Source: DASPJL01 sp035628645
GTDB taxonomy: Bacteria > Bacteroidota > Bacteroidia > Cytophagales > Cyclobacteriaceae
NCBI GenBank assembly: GCA_035628645.1
Contig: DASPJL010000159.1
Coordinates: 8,450 to 72,449 of the forward strand
Length of the DNA: 64,000 nucleotides
Direction of reading: 5' to 3'
The position numbers and the translations under genes were made by a program. A model generated the notes under the pieces. It had not been told where the DNA came from, did not search any database, and saw only the letters and a program-made list of their open reading frames with translations. This document shows positions 1-9,083 of this stretch, piece by piece (position 1 is the stretch's first letter; each line of letters begins with the position of its first letter).

Positions 1-1452
1 GATTGCAGCAGGAGAAAAGCGGTCTTCTGTTTGTGCTCCTTTTACATTTAATTTTATATTAAGCGCTTCATTAAATAAATTTTGGTCAAGATTTAAGGCA
101 AAATTGGTCTTTTTGGTATAAGAAGTTTTTATGATCCCTTCCTGCTCCTGATGACCAATAGAAGCTCTATATGTCAAATTTTCTAAGCCTCCTGACATAG
201 TAAGTGTATGGCTGGATCCTATCGCAGAACGAAAGATCTGATCCTGCCAATCGGTGTCAATGGCCGGATCGCTGGAAAGCTGATCCAGATTTTGATTGGC
301 AGTTGTGGCTATAACCTCGCGAAATTGATCGGCATTAAAAACATCATATTTTTTCGCCACCTCACCCACAGAATAAAACCCCTCATAAGTAACGGTAGGC
401 GTTCCTTTTTTACCCTTTTTGGTTGTAATGAGAATAACACCATTAGCGCCTCTTGATCCGTAAATTGCAGCAGCAGATGCATCCTTTAAAACTGTAAAAG
501 TCTCTATATCATTAGGATTTATAAAGTTGAGGGGATTTCTTCCCGCATCTGTTCCCATGGAATGTACAGGAAAACCATCAATAACATAAAGCGGTTCATT
601 CTCCGCTCTGATGGAAGTACCTCCCCGAATTCGAATGTTAACGCCTGCTCCGGGTTCTCCGCTGGACGGCTGTATTTGCACTCCGGCTATTTTTCCTGTG
701 ATCAGGTTATCCGGCGAGACAATTGCTCCTTGATTAAAATTTTTGGAATCTATCGCAGTAACTACACCTGTTACGTCTTTCTTTTGCTGATTACCATACC
801 CTACCACAACTATTTCCTGAAGCGCTTCAACGTTAGGCATAAGCACCAAATCAATAACAGTTCTGCCATTGACAGGTATTTCTTCAGTCAAATAACCTAT
901 AAATGAATATACAAGAATACTGTTTGGGTCAGGAATTGTAAGGGTGTACATTCCATCCACATCGGTAACCGTGCCTGTAGTCGTTCCTTTTAGCACCACG
1001 CTAACTCCGGGCAAAGCGCCTTCCGCCTCAGAAGACACCTTTCCTGTTACCGTCAAACTTTGTTTTATTACTGATGGCAAATAGGCTTTTGTCTTTTTCT
1101 TCAGCACGATCCGTTCGCTTATTATTTCATATTCAAGACTTAACGGCTCCAGCACCTTTTCTAAAACGTCGCTTAGTTTTTCGTTTACAATCTCTAGGTT
1201 TATTAACTGCTTATTCTGAACAGATTCTTTACTGTAAACAAATTTTACATCTGCTTCCTCTTCAATAATGTGTAACGCTTCTTTCAAAGTCACATCCTTT
1301 AAGTCAAGGTTCAAATTTTTATTAAGTACCTCCTGGGCATTTCCCGAACCGGCAAATGCAAACCCGGATAATACTATCATCATCAATATCTGACTACATG
1401 TTATTCTCATTATTTTAAAAAATAATGCGTTCGATTTTGAATTAAAATTCAT
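1..1452 (-). CDS. SusC/RagA-type TonB-dependent receptor with STN domain (N-terminal part)
   Basis: This is an outer-membrane TonB-dependent transporter of the SusC family, which imports oligosaccharides or other large nutrients with a SusD lipoprotein. I translated 484 codons without a stop from ATG at 1452 to the window edge, so the C-terminal barrel is missing. A signal peptide covers about residues 1-40 (ends NAQ). An STN (secretin/TonB short N-terminal) domain follows at about 45-115. A carboxypeptidase-regulatory-like domain is at 133-205, a TonB-box-like EIVVVGYG is at 213-220, and the plug domain follows (GKIAGVQI, then IRGGTSI). An STN domain normally marks receptors that signal to an inner-membrane FecR, and FecR and ECF sigma genes lie directly upstream on the same strand. 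The substrate cannot be read from this part. A SusD gene is expected beyond the left edge. Confidence 0.93.
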   Translation of the reverse strand, partial: MNFNSKSNALFFKIMRITCSQILMMIVLSGFAFAGSGNAQEVLNKNLNLDLKDVTLKEALHIIEEEADVKFVYSKESVQNKQLINLEIVNEKLSDVLEKVLEPLSLEYEIISERIVLKKKTKAYLPSVIKQSLTVTGKVSSEAEGALPGVSVVLKGTTTGTVTDVDGMYTLTIPDPNSILVYSFIGYLTEEIPVNGRTVIDLVLMPNVEALQEIVVVGYGNQQKKDVTGVVTAIDSKNFNQGAIVSPDNLITGKIAGVQIQPSSGEPGAGVNIRIRGGTSIRAENEPLYVIDGFPVHSMGTDAGRNPLNFINPNDIETFTVLKDASAAAIYGSRGANGVILITTKKGKKGTPTVTYEGFYSVGEVAKKYDVFNADQFREVIATTANQNLDQLSSDPAIDTDWQDQIFRSAIGSSHTLTMSGGLENLTYRASIGHQEQEGIIKTSYTKKTNFALNLDQNLFNEALNIKLNVKGAQTEDRFSPAAI

Positions 1453-1638
1453 ACATTTAAGTGTTTTGTTACTTTGTTCAACAAAATACCCTTTTCCTTC
1501 CTGGGCAAGAGGAAGGGTTCCAAAAAGGGTGGAATAATTGCCGGAAGTGGTTCCAACACTTCTGGCATATTTCAAGAAAGATGGGACGACTAAGTAGAGT
1601 TTAGTTTCATAGGCTTGAATAGTTTAAGGGTTTAAATT

Positions 1639-2652
1639 TCAGTTACCTTCGCATCCTTTTCCTGAGATCAGGATCTTATTATCAGCGAAGACATATTTTG
1701 CACCAATAGAGCGGGTTAAAATCTTTAAGGTTGATTCCAGGGACTGGTCGGTCAGGTCTGCTGTTATTATACAATTTTCAATCTTTGCATTTTCCGGTTG
1801 GATCTCCACATTATAGGCAAGGCTAATCGTATTCAAAATATCCTTCATAGAACTTTCATTGAAGATCATCTCATTCTTGGCCACCATTTTATACTTGCCG
1901 GCATTGTGCTCTTCCAACCTTACTAATTTATTGAATTCCTTTACAAAGGTGGCTTTCTGATTGGGCTTAAGAATGACTTCCTTAGGTTTGGAAGTTCCGT
2001 TTTCATTTATTGAAACGGATACTTTACCCGTTACCACAGCAACTTCTGAAGAATTATCCTGGTCATAAGCCTTTATATTGAAGCTTGTTCCCAATACCTT
2101 GGTTTTTATATTGCCGGAATAAATTATAAAAGGTCTTTTTACATCCCTTTTTACTTCAAAAAATGCTTCTCCAATTAGCTTGACTTCCCTAAGCTTTCCT
2201 GTAAACTTTTCTGGATATTCCAGCTTACTTCCTTCCTTCAACCAAACTTTTGATCCGTCGGAAAGCAGGATTTCCTTTGATTCTGTTAACTTCTTGTCAA
2301 TTATTTGGGTAGATGAAAGCTGAGGTCCGGCGTTTGTTAAATTTTTATTATTTCTATAAAAAATAAATGCAACGGCAAATACAATCAACAATACTGCAGC
2401 GGCTTTAATAATAAAATTGAATTGGATAACCTTACCTTTTTCTGTGCCTCCTTCTTCCAGCGCTATTTCTTTATTTACCTCATCTTTAATATAATTCCTG
2501 ATTTCGTTAAGGTCTATATTTTGGTTAAACAGCGGTATTTCATTTTCCTCACCCATGGCTTCATACCATCGATCTATAATTTCAAGTTCGCGATCAGTAC
2601 AATGGCCTGACCTAAACTTTCTTAACAATTCCTTTGCTTCTTCTGGTGTCAA
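1639..2652 (-). CDS. FecR-family anti-sigma factor
   Basis: A 337-residue inner-membrane anti-sigma regulator of the FecR family. The cytoplasmic N-terminus (about 1-80) would bind the ECF sigma factor. One membrane segment lies at about 82-100 (IIKAAAVLLIVFAVAFIF). The periplasmic FecR domain follows (about 125-225, with SDGSKVWLKEGSKLEYP and GEAFFEVKRD). The C-terminal DUF4974-like part (about 258-330, with MIFNESSMKDILNTIS) contacts the STN domain of the partner receptor in this family. It lies between the sigma gene upstream and the SusC gene downstream, the usual order of these surface-signalling units. Length and architecture are typical. Confidence 0.95.
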   Translation of the reverse strand: MTPEEAKELLRKFRSGHCTDRELEIIDRWYEAMGEENEIPLFNQNIDLNEIRNYIKDEVNKEIALEEGGTEKGKVIQFNFIIKAAAVLLIVFAVAFIFYRNNKNLTNAGPQLSSTQIIDKKLTESKEILLSDGSKVWLKEGSKLEYPEKFTGKLREVKLIGEAFFEVKRDVKRPFIIYSGNIKTKVLGTSFNIKAYDQDNSSEVAVVTGKVSVSINENGTSKPKEVILKPNQKATFVKEFNKLVRLEEHNAGKYKMVAKNEMIFNESSMKDILNTISLAYNVEIQPENAKIENCIITADLTDQSLESTLKILTRSIGAKYVFADNKILISGKGCEGN

Positions 2653-2897
2653 CGTTTTTTTATTTTAAGTCTTTTTGTTATCCCTATACTACCAAGTCAG
2701 CCTTTATTTAATAAGGTACTATTGGCAGGTATATTTTTTTATTATTTTTTTAATTGGCAAGTTTCTTTTGCTCCTTCCTTTCGCCTTTTAAAGGCAAATC
2801 AGGAAAAAGATTAAATAAATGAGCAGTTAAATTCATTATCATTAAAAGCGTCATATTATCCCTTCAGGTATTAATTGGGACATAACCTTTCAGGGGA

Positions 2898-3476
2898 CTA
2901 TAGGAAATTTGTGATGATAACAAGGGAAAGCAATTGGTTCAGATGAAGTTTTAAGGTTTTCAATGCCTTGCTTATCTGATTTTTTACTGTTTGGTCGGAA
3001 ACATTCAGCTTTGAGGCAATTTCCTTTATGGAAAGATTTTCATTTCTGCTTAATTCGAATACCTCCTTCACTTTTGGCGATAGTGTATTAATGCCTTGAT
3101 CTATGCAATTCTGCAAGTCGTGGGAGTAGATCTTTTCATTGGTAGAATTATCATAATCCTCTACTGTTTTTTTAAGCACCTTCAAATAATTTTCTCTTAC
3201 TATATGAGATTCTATATAATTAATAACCTTATATTTTATAGCAGTAAAAAGGTAGGCGGCTACGGTTTGTCTTATCTCAATGGTTTCTCTTTTTAACCAC
3301 AAAGAAGCAAATAAATCCTGCACAAGGTCTTTGGAATCTTCCAGAGATTTAATCCTTTTATAAGCAGTAAGAAACAGCCTTTTCCAAAATCTATCATAAA
3401 TCTGGTCAAAGGCTCTTTTATCTCCTTGTTTTAAAAGGATAAATAATTCTTCATCAGTATAATGATTAAAATTAAT
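2898..3476 (-). CDS. ECF RNA polymerase sigma factor (FecI-like), no standard start codon
   Basis: This is an ECF sigma-70 factor that probably directs transcription of the adjacent SusC locus and is held by the FecR next to it. Sigma region 2 is visible (DEELFILLKQGDKRAFDQIY, then DLVQDLFASLW), and so is region 4 (LSPKVKEVFELSRNENLSIK, then a helix-turn-helix ending SDQTVKNQISKAL). The homologous reading frame runs upstream to about 3479 but contains no ATG, GTG or TTG at the expected N-terminus. The residues preceding HYTDEEL are read ATT-ATT-AAT-TTT-AAT. I place the start at ATT 3476, giving 192 codons, a normal family length. The GTG at 3323 would remove all of region 2.1 and is not credible. 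A sequencing error or an ATG-to-ATT change are alternatives. Confidence 0.8.
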   Translation of the reverse strand: MNFNHYTDEELFILLKQGDKRAFDQIYDRFWKRLFLTAYKRIKSLEDSKDLVQDLFASLWLKRETIEIRQTVAAYLFTAIKYKVINYIESHIVRENYLKVLKKTVEDYDNSTNEKIYSHDLQNCIDQGINTLSPKVKEVFELSRNENLSIKEIASKLNVSDQTVKNQISKALKTLKLHLNQLLSLVIITNFL

Positions 3477-3999
3477 AATAGTGATAAGGGTTAGATGAAT
3501 ATTAATTTTTTATTAATCCAATAAATTATTCCTCACAAGGTAAATAAAAATTCAAAATAAGAGTTTAAAATGTAATTTAAATTATCAATTTATCAACCAG
3601 ACCAAAACCAACTTTTTCCTTTTCTTTGAATAAAGTCAGCTACAATGAAAAGAAGTACTATTCGACATTAAAATTTTCTTTTAATTATTTTAAATCTATT
3701 GAAACATAGACTTAATTAAGGCAATGCTTCAAAATTCTAGTTCTAAATTCAATTATTTCGTAAAAAAAATACGTTTAAAACTTTATCAGTCCACGAAAAG
3801 CATTTATCTGAAAAGAAATATAAGCCTGAGGAAAAAAATGGATTTTTTGTGGGAAAGACTTTGTTATTATAGTCCTTATTCCGATTATTTGTAAGATATT
3901 ATTACACATGTTTTGATTAATCGGATCAAGACCAAAACGAAAAAAACGGAAATACTAAATTCCAAGAACCTTAGTTGATCATTAAAAAATTAGATATAT
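3477..3999. other. Divergent intergenic region between sigma factor and prkA
   Basis: About 520 bases of very AT-rich sequence with no credible reading frame. It must hold the promoters for the minus-strand sigma gene and the plus-strand prkA operon. A pair of 7-bp inverted arms (CCGATTA 3881-3887 and TAATCGG 3918-3924) lies upstream of prkA. I found no exact TTG-N19-TAnnTTTG promoter. Confidence 0.5.
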
Positions 4000-5928
4000 A
4001 TGGGAATTTTAGATAGAATCAAGACTAATTACAATCCTAAGGCAAATGAAACCAGCCTTGGGGAATACCTTGATCTTTGCAAAAAAGATTCGAAGGCGTA
4101 TGCTAAACCTGCTGAACGTATCCTTGATGCCATTGGTGAGGCTGAGTTTTTAGACACCAAGGAAGATCCTTCGCTTAGCCGGATATTTTCTAATAAAGTA
4201 ATTAAAATTTACCCTGCTTTCCGGGAGTTTTATGGAATGGAAAATACAATTGAACAAATTGTTTCCTATTTCAGGCACTCTGCCCAGGGACTTGAGGAGA
4301 AGAAACAAATTTTGTATCTGATGGGCCCCGTAGGTGGAGGTAAGAGCTCATTGGCTGAAAAGCTGAAACAGTTGATGCAAGTCAATCCGGTGTATGTTCT
4401 TAAAGCCGGTAATGAAATAAGCCCCGTTTTTGAAAGTCCGCTCGGTCTATTTGCAGATTATAGAAAGGAAATAGAAAGTGAATATGGCATTCCTGCCAGA
4501 TATATTCCTGCGTGCATGAGTCCATGGGCTACCAAACGCCTTCGTGAGTTTGGAGGGGATGTAAATAAGTTTAAGGTCGTTAAGCTTTATCCATCTGTTC
4601 AGGATCAAATTTCTCTTGCCAAAACTGAACCCGGCGACGAAAACAATCAGGATATTTCAACACTTGTAGGTAAAGTAGACATAAGAAAGCTTGCAGATTT
4701 TCAACAAAGCGACCCTGACGCCTATTCTTATACCGGAGGATTGTGTCTGGCCAATCAGGGAATTTTGGAATTTGTAGAAATGTTTAAAGCACCGATAAAA
4801 GTGCTTAATCCGCTACTTACCGCCACCCAGGAGAACAACTATAAAGGAACTGAGCCAATCGGTGCAATACCATTTGACGGCATTATACTCGCGCACTCCA
4901 ATGAATCGGAATGGGCTAAGTTCATGAATGACAAAAAGAACGAAGCCTTCCTTGACCGTATTTATAAAGTTCAGGTTCCATATTGTTTAAGAGTAAGTGA
5001 AGAGATAAAAATCTACGAAAAGCTGATCAGGGACAGTTCTCTTAAAGATGCCAATTGTGCACCTCAAACACTTGAATTACTTGCAGAATTTGCAGTAATG
5101 ACACGGTTAAAGGAACCCGAAAACTCAAGCCTTCACTCCAAGATGCGGGTATACAACGGGGAGTCTTTAAAAGATACTGATCCGAATGCCAAGTCCATTC
5201 AGGAGTACCGTGATGAAGCAGGAATCAACGAAGGAATGAACGGTATTTCTACCCGTTTTGCTTTTAAGATCCTTTCAAAAGTCTTCAACTTTGATTCTGA
5301 AGAAATAGCTGCAAATCCAGTTCACTTGCTCTATGTATTGGAGCAGGAGGTGATAAAACTGATGCTGCCAAGGGAAACTGAGGACAAATACCTCAACATC
5401 ATTAAATCGGTGCTGGCAAGTAAATATGCTGAATTTATAGCCGATGAAATTCAAAAAGCATATATAGAATCCTACAGTACCTATGGTCAGAATATTTTCG
5501 AGAAGTATGTGCTGTACTCCGATTACTGGATGCAAAATAATGACTACAGAGATCCTGATTCCGGAGAAATCCTCGACAGAAGAATGCTAAATCAGGAGCT
5601 TGAAAAAATAGAAAAACCTGCAGGAATAGCAAATCCAAGAGATTTCAGGTCTGAAGTAACCAATTTCACGCTTCGGTACAAGGCAACTCACGCTGGTAAA
5701 TCACCTAAATGGGATTCTTATGAAAAGATAAAAACTGTAATCGAGAAAAAAATCTTTACCAATACAGAAGACCTGTTGCCAATCATTTCATTTGGCGCAA
5801 AAACCAATGAGGATGAACAAAAGAAACATAAGGATTTCGTAAAGAGAATGAAAGACAGGGGATATACGCCAAAACAAATAAGAATTCTTGTGGACTGGTT
5901 TATGAGAGTTAGAAAAACACTTGCTTAA
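4000..5928 (+). CDS. prkA: PrkA-type serine protein kinase (AAA+ domain)
   Basis: A 642-residue cytoplasmic protein of the PrkA/YeaG family, an AAA+ ATPase-like domain joined to a C-terminal kinase-related domain. A P-loop is at residues 109-116 (GPVGGGKS). The N-terminus has the family's start (MGILDRI, then GEYLDLCKKD). Length is typical (about 640). Family members are Ser/Thr kinases or regulatory AAA proteins needed in stationary phase, nitrogen starvation or sporulation. The conserved neighbours YeaH (DUF444) and SpoVR follow on the same strand, so the three probably act together in a starvation response. The gap to yeaH is 200 bases and holds a repeat-like sequence, so coupling may be looser than between yeaH and spoVR. 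Confidence 0.96.
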   Translation: MGILDRIKTNYNPKANETSLGEYLDLCKKDSKAYAKPAERILDAIGEAEFLDTKEDPSLSRIFSNKVIKIYPAFREFYGMENTIEQIVSYFRHSAQGLEEKKQILYLMGPVGGGKSSLAEKLKQLMQVNPVYVLKAGNEISPVFESPLGLFADYRKEIESEYGIPARYIPACMSPWATKRLREFGGDVNKFKVVKLYPSVQDQISLAKTEPGDENNQDISTLVGKVDIRKLADFQQSDPDAYSYTGGLCLANQGILEFVEMFKAPIKVLNPLLTATQENNYKGTEPIGAIPFDGIILAHSNESEWAKFMNDKKNEAFLDRIYKVQVPYCLRVSEEIKIYEKLIRDSSLKDANCAPQTLELLAEFAVMTRLKEPENSSLHSKMRVYNGESLKDTDPNAKSIQEYRDEAGINEGMNGISTRFAFKILSKVFNFDSEEIAANPVHLLYVLEQEVIKLMLPRETEDKYLNIIKSVLASKYAEFIADEIQKAYIESYSTYGQNIFEKYVLYSDYWMQNNDYRDPDSGEILDRRMLNQELEKIEKPAGIANPRDFRSEVTNFTLRYKATHAGKSPKWDSYEKIKTVIEKKIFTNTEDLLPIISFGAKTNEDEQKKHKDFVKRMKDRGYTPKQIRILVDWFMRVRKTLA

Positions 5929-5933
5929 TTAAA

Positions 5934-6125
5934 TGTTGAATTTTGAATGTTGAATTTTAAATGAAACCATCATGGAGCAAAGCTTCAAAAAAAGAACGAA
6001 AATATCAGATGGATCTACCTTTAAAATAAAACATTCACGAATGAATTAGATGCTTTAATTCTCTTGAGATTCTCATTTAGATTAATACCATTCAACATTC
6101 ATAATTTAAAAATTTAACATTAAAA
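5934..6125. repeat. MITE-like AT-rich inverted-repeat segment between prkA and yeaH
   Basis: The left end carries AATGTTGAATTTTGAATG followed by TTGAATTTTAAATG. The right end carries the approximate reverse complement (CATTCATAATTTAAAAATTT, then AACATT). The two arms flank about 130 bases of non-coding sequence. A related string (TTGA, then GAATTTTAAATTTTAAATG) lies inside the broken cusA at 37906-37934, so this looks like a small dispersed repeat family. Mobility is inference. Confidence 0.45.
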
Positions 6126-6128
6126 CAA

Positions 6129-7397
6129 ATGAGTAATATCATTGATAGGCGATTAAACTCCAGAGGTAAATCCATCAGCAATCGGCAGCGCTTTTTGAAA
6201 AGGGTGGAAGATCAGATTAAGAAAGCCTTGCCGGATGTTGTAAGCCAGGAAAGCTTAAAGGATAGCGGTACCGGAGGCACGGTGAAGGTCCCAATTAAAG
6301 GGTTGGACGAGCCCAGTTTCGGACACGATCCTCAAACAGGTACCAAACAAATAGTACGGCCGGGTAATGACCGTTTTTCCGAAGGAGACCGGATTCCCAA
6401 ACCCAAGGATGGAGAAGGTGACAGTGGCAGTGGAAAAGGCTCGAACAGCCCTGAGGTTACGGAAGACAATTTCGTTGTAATTCTTTCCCGTGATGAATTT
6501 TTACAATTTTTCTTTGACGACCTGGAGTTGCCCAATCTGGTAAAGAAATTCATGCAGGAAACGAATTCCTTTGAGAACAGAAGGGCCGGTTATACAAAAA
6601 ATAGTATTCCTTCCAGGTTAAATGTTAAGACGACTTACCAGCAATCCCTGGCCAGGCAAATCTCTTTACAAGGCGTATACAAGAAGAAATTAGAAAAATT
6701 AAACGAACAGCTGACAGCTACTATTGATCCGATCGAAATTGAACTCCTTAAAAAGGAAATTGAACGGGTAAAACGACAATTGGCTACCATACCTTTCTTC
6801 GACAATGTCGACTTGCGGTATAATCATTTTGAAATGGTCCCGATACCAGCCACTTCAGCAGTTATGTTTTGCATTATGGACGTGTCAGGCTCCATGGGTT
6901 ATCATGAGAAAGACATTTCAAAAAGATTTTTCACACTTCTATATCTGTTTCTGACCAAACAATATGAAAATGTGGAATTGGTATTTATACGACACCATAC
7001 AGAGGCAAAAGAGGTAAACGAAGAAGAATTCTTTAATTCTAAAGAAAGTGGAGGGACTATGGTAGCGCCATCTCTTTCGCTTATGCACAAAATCATAAAA
7101 GAAAGGTATAGCAACAACCAATGGAATATCTATGGCTGCCAGGCATCAGATGGTGATGTTTGGGCAGATTCAGATGCTCAGGAATCAGCGCAGATATTAA
7201 AAGAAGATATACTTCCGCTGGTGCAGTATATGGCGTACATCGAAATCAATAAAAGCGTTCATAGCAGCTCCTTATGGAACGTATATAATTCCTTGGCAGA
7301 TGATATACAGTTTTCTGTGCAGAAGATCTATGAGGTAAATGAAATATGGCCTGTTTTCCGTGGTCTTTTTAAAAAATCAAAAGTATTGGAGGGATAA
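6129..7397 (+). CDS. yeaH: DUF444 family protein YeaH (VWA-like)
   Basis: A 422-residue cytoplasmic protein of the YeaH/DUF444 family. The N-terminus is basic (NIIDRRLNSRGKSISNRQRF), followed by a low-complexity Gly/Ser/Lys linker at about 90-108. A von Willebrand A-like domain starts near 244, with a metal-site motif DVSGS at 251-255 (MDVSGSMGYHEK). The family is always found next to PrkA and SpoVR and is thought to work with the kinase; its biochemical role is not established. The gene starts 200 bases after prkA and ends five bases before spoVR. Confidence 0.95.
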   Translation: MSNIIDRRLNSRGKSISNRQRFLKRVEDQIKKALPDVVSQESLKDSGTGGTVKVPIKGLDEPSFGHDPQTGTKQIVRPGNDRFSEGDRIPKPKDGEGDSGSGKGSNSPEVTEDNFVVILSRDEFLQFFFDDLELPNLVKKFMQETNSFENRRAGYTKNSIPSRLNVKTTYQQSLARQISLQGVYKKKLEKLNEQLTATIDPIEIELLKKEIERVKRQLATIPFFDNVDLRYNHFEMVPIPATSAVMFCIMDVSGSMGYHEKDISKRFFTLLYLFLTKQYENVELVFIRHHTEAKEVNEEEFFNSKESGGTMVAPSLSLMHKIIKERYSNNQWNIYGCQASDGDVWADSDAQESAQILKEDILPLVQYMAYIEINKSVHSSSLWNVYNSLADDIQFSVQKIYEVNEIWPVFRGLFKKSKVLEG

Positions 7398-7402
7398 TAA
7401 AT

Positions 7403-8917
7403 ATGGAGAAGAAGGAATTTTATAAAAAATTATTCAGCAATCCCACCTGGGATTATGAGACGTTGCAGGCTGCGGATGAAGTAACCAGCAGGATCGCATC
7501 AGAATACCTTAATCTTAAAACTTACCCCAATCAAATTGAAATAATTACCTCAGAGCAAATGTTGGATGCTTATTCACTCATTGGCCTTCCAACCTCTTAC
7601 CCGCATTGGAAATTCGGAAAAGATTTTATTGTTAACCAGAACAGCTATATAAAAGGAAGGTCTGCCCTTTCTTATGAAATGGTGATCAATTCCAATCCTT
7701 GCATCAGCTATAACATGGAAAACAACACCACCTGTATGATGGTGCTTGTCATCGCCCATGCATGCCAGGGACACAATGCTTTTTTTGCAAACAATTATAT
7801 GTTTAAGGAATGGACATCTGCGGATTCTATTCTTGATTATATGGCTTTTGCACGGGAATACATTCTTTCCTGTGAGGATGAGTATGGAATGGAAGAGGTA
7901 GAAAGAGTGCTTGATGCATGTCATGCTTTAATGCCGCATGGGATCGACAAATACAAAAAACCGACTCAACTGTCGGCTTATAATGAAAAGGAAAGAATAA
8001 AAAAGCGGATCAGTGTAAAGCATGAAAATTACAATGAGCTTTGGACTACTCTTCCGAAAGTAGGCAAGTTAAATGAGATTCAGCCCAATCAGACAAGGCA
8101 GTTCCCCGAAGAGCCTGAAGAAAATATTCTTTACTTTATAGAAAAAAATGCACCTACCCTTCCTGAGTGGAAGCGGGAAATCGTGAGAATAGTAAGGAAA
8201 GTAGCCCAATACTTTTACCCTCAGGGATTGACAAAGGTAATGAACGAGGGTTTTGCCACATTTACTCACTATCATATTGTAAATAAAATGTATGATGAGG
8301 GATACCTGGATGATGGATTTATGCTGGAATTTATCCATAGCCATAGTTCTGTACTTTATCAGCCGGAGTATAAGAGCAAGTATTTCTCGGGACTTAATCC
8401 TTACACTTTAGGGTTCAATATTTTCATGGACATTAAAAGAATTTGTGAATCTCCTACAGAGGAAGACAAGTATTGGTTTCCTGATCTGGCAGGCAAGGAC
8501 TGGCTGACCGAAGTACACTATGCCATGCACAATTTCAGAGACGACAGTTTCATCTTGCAATACCTTTCACCTAAAGTTATCCGTGATATGAAGCTCTTTG
8601 CCATCACCGATGACGAGGATGAAGAAGAATACGAAATTACTGCGATTCATAATGAAAGAGGTTATAAAAAAGTAAGAGAAATACTAAGTGAACAATATAA
8701 GAGAACTTCCTATGTGCCAGATATTCAAGTCGAAAAGGTAGATCTTCATGCGACAAACACCCTACATTTAACCCATCATATTATCAACAACCGGAAGCTG
8801 GATGAAAAAGAAACCGAAAGGACCCTTTCTTATTTGAGGTATCTTTGGGAATTTCCGGTTCAGCTAACCTCTCGCAACCGGTTGGGAATAAATGAGGAGC
8901 ATTTTGAATCTTATTAG
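7403..8917 (+). CDS. spoVR: SpoVR family protein (YcgB-like)
   Basis: A 504-residue soluble protein of the SpoVR/YcgB family, of typical length. Family motifs visible include MVLVIAHACQGHNAFFANNY (about 113-132) and the metallopeptidase-like stretch MNEGFATFTHYHI (about 280-292). In Bacillus, SpoVR affects spore cortex formation. In non-sporulating bacteria the gene travels with prkA and yeaH as a stationary-phase trio, which is the arrangement here. It begins five bases after the yeaH stop, so the two are almost certainly co-transcribed. A strong hairpin starts at its stop codon. Confidence 0.96.
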   Translation: MEKKEFYKKLFSNPTWDYETLQAADEVTSRIASEYLNLKTYPNQIEIITSEQMLDAYSLIGLPTSYPHWKFGKDFIVNQNSYIKGRSALSYEMVINSNPCISYNMENNTTCMMVLVIAHACQGHNAFFANNYMFKEWTSADSILDYMAFAREYILSCEDEYGMEEVERVLDACHALMPHGIDKYKKPTQLSAYNEKERIKKRISVKHENYNELWTTLPKVGKLNEIQPNQTRQFPEEPEENILYFIEKNAPTLPEWKREIVRIVRKVAQYFYPQGLTKVMNEGFATFTHYHIVNKMYDEGYLDDGFMLEFIHSHSSVLYQPEYKSKYFSGLNPYTLGFNIFMDIKRICESPTEEDKYWFPDLAGKDWLTEVHYAMHNFRDDSFILQYLSPKVIRDMKLFAITDDEDEEEYEITAIHNERGYKKVREILSEQYKRTSYVPDIQVEKVDLHATNTLHLTHHIINNRKLDEKETERTLSYLRYLWEFPVQLTSRNRLGINEEHFESY

Positions 8918-8948
8918 ATTTGACAACTTTTAAAAAGTTGTCAAATCT
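8916..8948 (+). terminator. Perfect 16-bp hairpin after spoVR
   Basis: AGATTTGACAACTTTT is followed by one A and then its exact reverse complement AAAAGTTGTCAAATCT. The repeat begins inside the spoVR stop codon. The pyrimidine tail (TCTTCCTTCC) is a weak U-tract, so this is terminator-like rather than a textbook terminator. Confidence 0.7.
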
Positions 8949-9083
8949 TCCTTCCTAAAACAGAAAAATCATAATTTTTTTTTATCTTTTCAGGTGGAAT
9001 CAGGTTTCTTCCTTTCCCAAAAAACTTATTTCTATTGGAATCCTTTTAGAATTAAGCCAAAACCTATAAATAAATTAACCCTT

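Noticed and set aside
2898..3323. Shorter sigma factor starting at GTG 3323
   Set aside because: It would start within the DLVQDLFASLW core of region 2 and lose region 2.1; the homologous frame clearly continues upstream.
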